Assembly: GCA_029567025.1 (NCBI GenBank)
Contig: JAKQLT010000208.1
Location: forward strand, 1-19,042
Direction of reading: 5' to 3'
Origin: Candidatus Omnitrophota bacterium
Lineage (GTDB): Bacteria; Omnitrophota; Gorgyraeia; Zapsychrales; Zapsychraceae
DNA length: 19,042 nt
The notes beneath the pieces are model-generated. The model saw only the letters and a list, made by a program, of their open reading frames with translations, did no database searches and was not told the DNA's origin. Made by a program: the position numbers and the translations under genes. Of the stretch, positions 14,014-19,042 are shown piece by piece (within the stretch, counting starts at the first letter, position 1; each line of letters opens with the position of its first letter).

Positions 14014-14913
14014 TTAATAACGCTTAAAGATTCTTTTAATTTTTTGATATAAATTAGGGTTGAAATGTGTTTTGTAAGTATAATTGTCAGCTGTGGCATC
14101 AACTTCTTTTTTTAATGGATGTCTTAATGGAAAGATTATCTCTTGAGTGGATAAATTAGCCGCAGGATCACGTTTGTTTTTTGTATGAGCGCTTTTTGAT
14201 CCAAAGCCTATATTAGCCACAAGATTCTTTTCTGGAATAATACTTAATCCATGATTCTTCCAGCAGGCATAAGTCCATTGATAGTCCCAGGTATTAATTT
14301 TTTCTGAAAAGACTTCTTGAAACCTTTTTTCCCAATAATCTGCCTCATCCTTTTTAATGCCCCATAATGGCCAATTGTTTTTTAATGTTTCAGGCCATGT
14401 TTTCATTTCGATATCATAATATTTCCATGCCCTTTTCCAAGTGGCCCATCCCCAGACGTGATTATATCGAGAAAAATAGTAACTATCTGTTTTTTTTATT
14501 TGTCCAATTTGGAAATTTGTTCCTCCTATATGCATAATGTTTTTGTCGTTTTTATAGTAATGGAGAAGTTCTTGACAAAAATTAAAGAAGCTTTTATTTG
14601 GGAGGCAGTCATCTTCTAATATAATGCCCTCTTCTACATTCTCAAAGAACCAATTAATCGCATTGCTCACGGCTAATTTACACCCTAGATGAGTATCTCT
14701 AAATAGCGTTTTAACTTCGCAGTGCCAAGGTATTTCTAAAATTATTTTTTTTACATTCGCGATGCTTATTGAATCTTGTTTGTGATTATCCCTAGGGCCG
14801 TCACAGGCAATAAAAAGTTTTTCAGGTTTTATTTGAGCAATTTCATGGAACACCCTAGCCGTTGTGCTTGGTCTATTAAATGTTAAAAATAAAATAGGTA
14901 TTTTTAGTGGCAT
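14014..14913 (-). CDS. GT2/GNT-I-like sugar transferase
   Basis: A 299-residue nucleotide-diphospho-sugar transferase-fold protein. IPILFLTFNRP (5-15) opens the nucleotide-binding fold, FIACDGPR (34-41) follows, HLGCKLAVSNAINWFFE (75-91) is characteristic, and IILEDDCLPNKSFF (97-110) holds the EDD metal motif. YNHVWGWATWKRAW (150-163) is typical of the subgroup that recalls eukaryotic GNT-I. The start has no visible Shine-Dalgarno. It follows the flippase by 23 nt, the largest gap in this operon. Sugar and acceptor unknown. Confidence 0.85.
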   Translation of the reverse strand: MPLKIPILFLTFNRPSTTARVFHEIAQIKPEKLFIACDGPRDNHKQDSISIANVKKIILEIPWHCEVKTLFRDTHLGCKLAVSNAINWFFENVEEGIILEDDCLPNKSFFNFCQELLHYYKNDKNIMHIGGTNFQIGQIKKTDSYYFSRYNHVWGWATWKRAWKYYDIEMKTWPETLKNNWPLWGIKKDEADYWEKRFQEVFSEKINTWDYQWTYACWKNHGLSIIPEKNLVANIGFGSKSAHTKNKRDPAANLSTQEIIFPLRHPLKKEVDATADNYTYKTHFNPNLYQKIKRIFKRY

Positions 14914-14936
14914 ATTTTTTGTATTTTAAAAAGAAA

Positions 14937-16229
14937 TCATTTAAATAATCTTAAGACATTGAAAGCTTTTATCATTAAAATTCCTTGGGAATATGTTTTT
15001 TTAAAAAATATTATAAGAAATGTTGCAGAAAAACATGAAAATAACGTTGCGATGGCCGCTCCTTTTATTCCATATAATGGAATCAGGATAAAGTTTAGAA
15101 TTATATTGATTAGCATTGATGCAGATGTTGTTATAAGGGAAATCTTAGTAAAATTTTCTGCAAGAAGATAACGGCTTGACGCCACGCCTAAAAACACAAA
15201 AATAGCCGACCATATATGAATTTTTAACACACTTGTAGCCCCTATATATTCTGTTCCAAAAAGTAAAGAAATAATATTTTTAGAGAAAAAGGAGATTGGA
15301 ATTGCTATTGATAGAGCTAATAAAATCATAAGAGAATATAATTGTCTTAACCTATGATTATACATAATAAAATCATGTTCTTTAAATTTAATTATAGCAG
15401 GGAACAAAGAACTACAAATGAGTACAGGAATAAAATACCAAGCTTCAGAAATTCTTACAGCGATGCTATATATTCCTACTTGAGTAACATCGAGCATGTT
15501 TTTTATCATGATTTGATCGATTCTCATATAAATGGATATTGTCATTCCAGATAAAATTAATGGCCAAGAATCATGAAGTAATGATATCGCAACGTTTCTT
15601 TTATGCTTCCACGCATGAAATTTTTTGTTTTGTTTTAAATAATTATACGATAATCCTAATGCCAATATTATTCCGTCTAATAAAATCGCGAAAGCGAACC
15701 ATATCAAAGGAGCTTTTATAAGAATAAGGGCTATCTGTAATAAGAAAAAGATTACAAGCGCAAAAAGATAAGCTTTCGCGGAATGTTGAGAGGTTACTTT
15801 TGAATAGAAAAAAGATTCAATTATTAAAAAAGGCTTAAAAATTAATCCTAATGCAATAATGATAATAATAGAAATGATGGCAAAGTTTTCTTGCCGCCAT
15901 ATGTTTATTAATATAATAAGCAGGATGGAAAAAATGCCTGAAAACAATCTTAATAAGAATGCTGTTCCTAGTAGTTCATTCTCATGAGAGGGATTTTTTA
16001 CTAATTCACGGGGTAGGATATCATCAAGCCCTAAAGACGTGATATTTAAAAACAGTAAAACAAAGCTAATTGCATAATTAAGAATCCCAAATTGTTTCGG
16101 GCCAAGATATCGAGCTAAAAGAATACCTATTATTAAAGTAGCAACACATCGAAGGATTCTTTCTCCTAATAACCACGATGTATTATAAAAATATTTTTTA
16201 AATTCTTCAGGGTGAAAAGGGAATTGCAT
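14937..16229 (-). CDS. Wzx-type polysaccharide flippase
   Basis: A 430-residue multi-pass membrane protein of the MATE/MurJ/Wzx superfamily with about 12 hydrophobic segments. The N-terminal pattern SWLLGERILRCVATLIIGILL followed by ARYLGPKQFGILNYAISF is typical of O-antigen and teichoic flippases, as is DQIMIKNMLDVTQVGIYSIAVRISE in the second half. It should move an undecaprenyl-linked oligosaccharide built by the neighbouring transferases across the inner membrane. The start shares one base with the upstream stop (TAATG), so translation is coupled. No Wzy polymerase is identifiable, unless the truncated membrane protein at the right edge plays that role. Confidence 0.92.
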   Translation of the reverse strand: MQFPFHPEEFKKYFYNTSWLLGERILRCVATLIIGILLARYLGPKQFGILNYAISFVLLFLNITSLGLDDILPRELVKNPSHENELLGTAFLLRLFSGIFSILLIILINIWRQENFAIISIIIIIALGLIFKPFLIIESFFYSKVTSQHSAKAYLFALVIFFLLQIALILIKAPLIWFAFAILLDGIILALGLSYNYLKQNKKFHAWKHKRNVAISLLHDSWPLILSGMTISIYMRIDQIMIKNMLDVTQVGIYSIAVRISEAWYFIPVLICSSLFPAIIKFKEHDFIMYNHRLRQLYSLMILLALSIAIPISFFSKNIISLLFGTEYIGATSVLKIHIWSAIFVFLGVASSRYLLAENFTKISLITTSASMLINIILNFILIPLYGIKGAAIATLFSCFSATFLIIFFKKTYSQGILMIKAFNVLRLFK

Positions 16230-17614
16230 TATGTCTTCCTTTTTATTTTAAATATGATCCGGAACGACAGACGCAGTATTTCGTGCCTTAGCATGTTTAT
16301 TATGGTAAAGAGAATAATTAGAATCGGTCTAAAAATAAAATTTGATCGGGTAATACTGCCTTGAACCCAATAATATCCTCTAAGGATTTTTAGGATTTCT
16401 TTCATCGAGATTTGGGGTGATATTTCAACCTTTTTCTTCTCTTCAATGTCCGCACCATGCAAGAATCTGCCATACACATCAGCTTCATTTTTTGAGGGAT
16501 AATTACAAAACAGATGAAAAACATGCGCGATATGATCACTCGGGGTATATTCTTTGTATAAAAGCGGCAATGTTAATAAAAGATTTCTTGTAAAATGTAA
16601 AACACTTTCAATTTGGGCCTCTATAGGCCAATCTTTATCTATATCAGAACATGATAATATAGGATAAAATTTACCGTTATCTTTTTTATAGTTTATTGTT
16701 CGCCCTTGGCGTGTCGAACAGAAAATTTCAAGTAATTCATATTGAATCAAATTTATTTTAAATAGATAATTCTTAGGAGAGAACATATACGCATGTCCCG
16801 TATCATTTTTATAAGCTGAAAATAACCCATTTAGCCCCAGATAAAATCCTTTGACTCCTTCCTTGGGCCTGCAATTATTTTTATCTAATAACCGGCTTAA
16901 GGCATATTGAGAGAGAGCCAGCCATCCTAAATCTACGACAGCGTAAGGAATTTGATCAGCAAATCCTTCCTGTTTAAGATATCCGATAGTATTTTCGTTT
17001 AATTGATCGCTTTTTTTAAGAATGATTTCTTTGACTTTTGGTTCGTGAAAGAATTTTAGGAAAGAAGTTTTTTTAGAAAATGGCATTCTATGATGAATAT
17101 TTTTAACGCCGTATTTTAATAATTCATCTGACACCTCTTCTTCTTTTATGGATAATCTGTTTAAAACAATCTCAGGAGTCAGATCACTAAAAATATTCCA
17201 TGTAAACCATTTGGCGTCCATGGTGTCAACATCAATAATGCTTGGATAAAATATGGATTGTCGCGAAATATTAAAATAACGAAGGTCAACGTCTAATTCC
17301 CATGCTTCTTTGAAAAGTTCAGCGATTTTATAGAGAATATGTCCATCTCTTGACATAAAATACAGTCTTTTAATTTTATGTTTTTCAGCATTTTTCAAAA
17401 TCCACCAAACAAAAGAAGTGTATAGCGGCCCGATAACATCCGCGCCTGTTTCCCAAATTGTTTTTTTTATTTTGTCATCTTCTTTATAAAGAAGTCGTGT
17501 GGCTTTTGCTGTTCCCGCCATAATAGAGCGTAATAAACTATCTTTATCTCCTTGGGATAAGAGAAATTTTTCATATCGATTAAGTTGTAAATCGCTTTTA
17601 TTGAAAATTGGCAT
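16229..17614 (-). CDS. SRDG-type protein, C-terminal half of a HAD fusion family
   Basis: A 461-residue protein matching the second half of long polysaccharide-cluster proteins in which a HAD domain precedes this module (the group I know as COG5610, predicted HAD hydrolase). Marks are LNRYEKFL (11-18), WETGADVIGPLYTSFVWWIL (54-73), RLYFMSRDGHILYKIAE (83-99) and YFNISRQS (113-120). The biochemical role is unknown. Basic hydrophobic C-terminal residues (about 427-455) suggest membrane association. It starts inside the 3' end of the HAD gene (17-nt overlap, one frame away), so the two ORFs together recreate the fused architecture. See the finding on this split. Confidence 0.7.
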   Translation of the reverse strand: MPIFNKSDLQLNRYEKFLLSQGDKDSLLRSIMAGTAKATRLLYKEDDKIKKTIWETGADVIGPLYTSFVWWILKNAEKHKIKRLYFMSRDGHILYKIAELFKEAWELDVDLRYFNISRQSIFYPSIIDVDTMDAKWFTWNIFSDLTPEIVLNRLSIKEEEVSDELLKYGVKNIHHRMPFSKKTSFLKFFHEPKVKEIILKKSDQLNENTIGYLKQEGFADQIPYAVVDLGWLALSQYALSRLLDKNNCRPKEGVKGFYLGLNGLFSAYKNDTGHAYMFSPKNYLFKINLIQYELLEIFCSTRQGRTINYKKDNGKFYPILSCSDIDKDWPIEAQIESVLHFTRNLLLTLPLLYKEYTPSDHIAHVFHLFCNYPSKNEADVYGRFLHGADIEEKKKVEISPQISMKEILKILRGYYWVQGSITRSNFIFRPILIILFTIINMLRHEILRLSFRIIFKIKRKT

Positions 17615-18218
17615 ATATTTTTATTCCCATTTTAGATGGAATTAGGCAATCGCTTAGAAGATTATCACCATAATGAATTAGTTCGCAGGATTTAATATTT
17701 TCCTTTTTAAAGACATATTTAAAAAGTCCCCCTGTTGTTTTTCTAAGGCCCACTTCACCAGAAACGTAAATATCTTTTTGGGAAATATTAAGGCCTGTTT
17801 TTTCAGTTAAAAATGTCGTAAGTATTTCAGAAGAAAGATACATGTCGCTAATGAAGATAACACGTTCTTTTTTTATTTGGAGATTCTTAATTTTCTCGCA
17901 AATAAAATTTATTGGTCGTAAGAGAGATTTTTCGGTTATTATTTCTTCTTGTTTCAATAGATCGGTTATTTCTTGTGATTTTATATATTGAAAAAGTTCG
18001 TTATAAATAGCGCCTAAGGAGATGTCTTCTTTAAAAGCTTTTAGTCGTGCTTTTAATTCTGCTTTAAAACGAAGAAATGAAAAATTCCTTAGGATGTTTT
18101 TATGCGCAGAAAATCTTTGGTCAAAGGATAATTTTTTTTGCATTAGAAGAAAAACAGCTCTCGGATTGGCGACACAACGCGTTAAAACAGTGTCAAAAAT
18201 ATCAAAAGAATAGATCAT
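17598..18218 (-). CDS. HAD-superfamily hydrolase-like protein
   Basis: A 206-residue HAD protein with all four motifs: D6-x-D-x (FDIFDTVLTR, nucleophile D6), motif II FISDMYLS (S124, D125), motif III lysine K160 in GLRKTTGG, and motif IV HYGDNLLSD (D185, D190). An alpha-helical cap fills residues 30-110. It should be a phosphatase-type enzyme. In related proteins this domain is fused to the SRDG module encoded by the next gene. The start overlaps the preceding membrane-protein stop by 4 nt (ATGA). Substrate unknown; context suggests a sugar phosphate or glycan-linked phosphate. Confidence 0.85.
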   Translation of the reverse strand: MIYSFDIFDTVLTRCVANPRAVFLLMQKKLSFDQRFSAHKNILRNFSFLRFKAELKARLKAFKEDISLGAIYNELFQYIKSQEITDLLKQEEIITEKSLLRPINFICEKIKNLQIKKERVIFISDMYLSSEILTTFLTEKTGLNISQKDIYVSGEVGLRKTTGGLFKYVFKKENIKSCELIHYGDNLLSDCLIPSKMGIKIYANFQ

Positions 18219-19042
18219 AAGTTTTTATTATAAGAAGAAAAGGTTTTTTTCATTATAAGAATTATAAATAAAACAATCAAAGGGTAAAAATGCAGAGAAA
18301 CCCGAGAAATGTTGCAAAAAACTTTTTCAAAGTACGCATTAGTTGCAGAGAAAACAAATATTGTTGTCAGGAAATAGAACGCTATTGTTGTTAATAGTAA
18401 CGAAGTGGTCTTATCTTTTTTTCTAATAATAAAGATTATTAAGCATAAAGAGAAAAGCCACCAAAAAAGTGGATGCCAATTTGTAAAAAAAAGAAGTTCT
18501 TTTATCGTGTCTTTTATCGTTTCTAAAAAACGAAATAATGTTTGATGGTCAATGAAGACAATCGCTTTTTCGTTAAAAGGGGTTTTTGATAAGATTTTGA
18601 ATATCCCAAAAGGGAGAAAAAAAGATAAGCTCGTCATGATAAAGCATGTCGCCAGAGATAGCGTCTCTTTCCAAGTCCGATCTTTTCTTTCTTGTAAAAT
18701 TATTCCTAAGATAAAAAGATGAATAAAAAAATACGCTTGTCCTTCCAGCTTTGTGAAAAGCCCCATGCCCGACATTAAGGCGGCAACAATTAATAGTGAA
18801 AGATTTTCTTTCTCTTCCCATAATAAAAGGAAGAAAATAGTTAGTGAATTATAGGCCATCATAAAAACATCCCTATAAGATATGGTGGCGAGAATAAATA
18901 AATAGTTCGAAGATAACAGTAAGATGATCCCTAAGATGCCGCCATAGCGATTAGAATAAAAGGATAATATATTATAAAATACAGATATGAAAGAAAAGAA
19001 CGCGAGAGAAAAAATGATATGCATGCCGCCATCTTCCCAAAA
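18215..19042 (-). CDS. Multi-pass membrane protein, 5'-truncated
   Basis: At least 275 residues, open to the window edge in frame (the edge codons read FWEDGG before the first internal Met at 19024), so the gene continues beyond 19042. About nine hydrophobic segments are visible with short charged loops, for example ISYRDVFMMAYNS and FTKLEGQAYFF. This resembles the middle and C-terminal part of a GT-C transferase of the PMT/ArnT kind using a lipid-linked sugar. A Wzy polymerase or O-antigen ligase is an alternative; the diagnostic N-terminal loop lies outside the window. It is the first visible gene of the surface-glycan operon and couples to the HAD gene through ATGA. Confidence 0.75.
   Translation of the reverse strand, partial: FWEDGGMHIIFSLAFFSFISVFYNILSFYSNRYGGILGIILLLSSNYLFILATISYRDVFMMAYNSLTIFFLLLWEEKENLSLLIVAALMSGMGLFTKLEGQAYFFIHLFILGIILQERKDRTWKETLSLATCFIMTSLSFFLPFGIFKILSKTPFNEKAIVFIDHQTLFRFLETIKDTIKELLFFTNWHPLFWWLFSLCLIIFIIRKKDKTTSLLLTTIAFYFLTTIFVFSATNAYFEKVFCNISRVSLHFYPLIVLFIILIMKKTFSSYNKNL

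Noticed and set aside
14010..14102. Longer start of the methyltransferase
   Set aside because: It would overlap the preceding gene by 89 nt and put 31 unrelated residues before the zinc ribbon; the start at 14009 fits the family.

Overview
The window reads as AT-rich bacterial chromosome with tightly packed genes. The mix is a RecN DNA-repair ATPase, a ROK sugar kinase, a pyrophosphate-type phosphofructokinase, a polyphosphate gene set and a long surface-polysaccharide operon with a Wzx-type flippase. A Gram-negative-like, possibly uncultured candidate-phylum bacterium would fit. The short response regulator with a glycine-rich insertion before its Lys-Pro motif recalls proteins I associate with Omnitrophota, but that placement is inference only; no marker gene here fixes the taxonomy.

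Layout. Positions 1-309 carry no conventional gene. They hold two hairpin modules separated by GCCAGC hexamers and a 65-bp unit repeated about 2.4 times. A CheY-like receiver gene (minus) and recN (plus) diverge from about 110 bp in which their predicted promoters overlap. recN is followed by a ROK kinase with a possible leaderless promoter. The ROK gene converges on, and overlaps, a four-gene minus-strand operon read in the order ppx/gppA-like, ppk1, CHAD protein, stand-alone HD protein (8535 down to 3456). A near-consensus sigma70 promoter lies upstream of it at 8581-8609. Across a 283-bp intergenic region rich in inverted repeats, a PPi-type phosphofructokinase (8819-10036) is transcribed the other way. 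It ends at a perfect hairpin terminator whose arms also hold the last codons of the converging glycosyltransferase gene.

From 10078 to the right edge every gene is on the minus strand with overlaps or gaps of 23 nt or less. In transcription order they are: a truncated multi-pass membrane protein, a small HAD phosphatase-like protein, an SRDG-type protein, a flippase, a GT2/GNT-I-like transferase, a zinc-ribbon SAM methyltransferase, a GT4, a GT2 and a GT4. This looks like assembly, modification and export of a surface glycan.

How the parts may work together. PPK1 makes polyphosphate from ATP. CHAD proteins are known polyphosphate binders. The Ppx/GppA-like protein would be expected to degrade polyphosphate or pppGpp, but its catalytic acidic positions are altered and its HD motif is broken. 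The last gene of the operon is a separate copy of exactly that C-terminal HD half, with an intact HD motif. With a PPi-type PFK diverging from the same intergenic region, the block looks like a phosphate/pyrophosphate-economy locus. I consider it the most interesting part of the window. No tRNA, rRNA, CRISPR array, transposase or recognisable defence system was seen.
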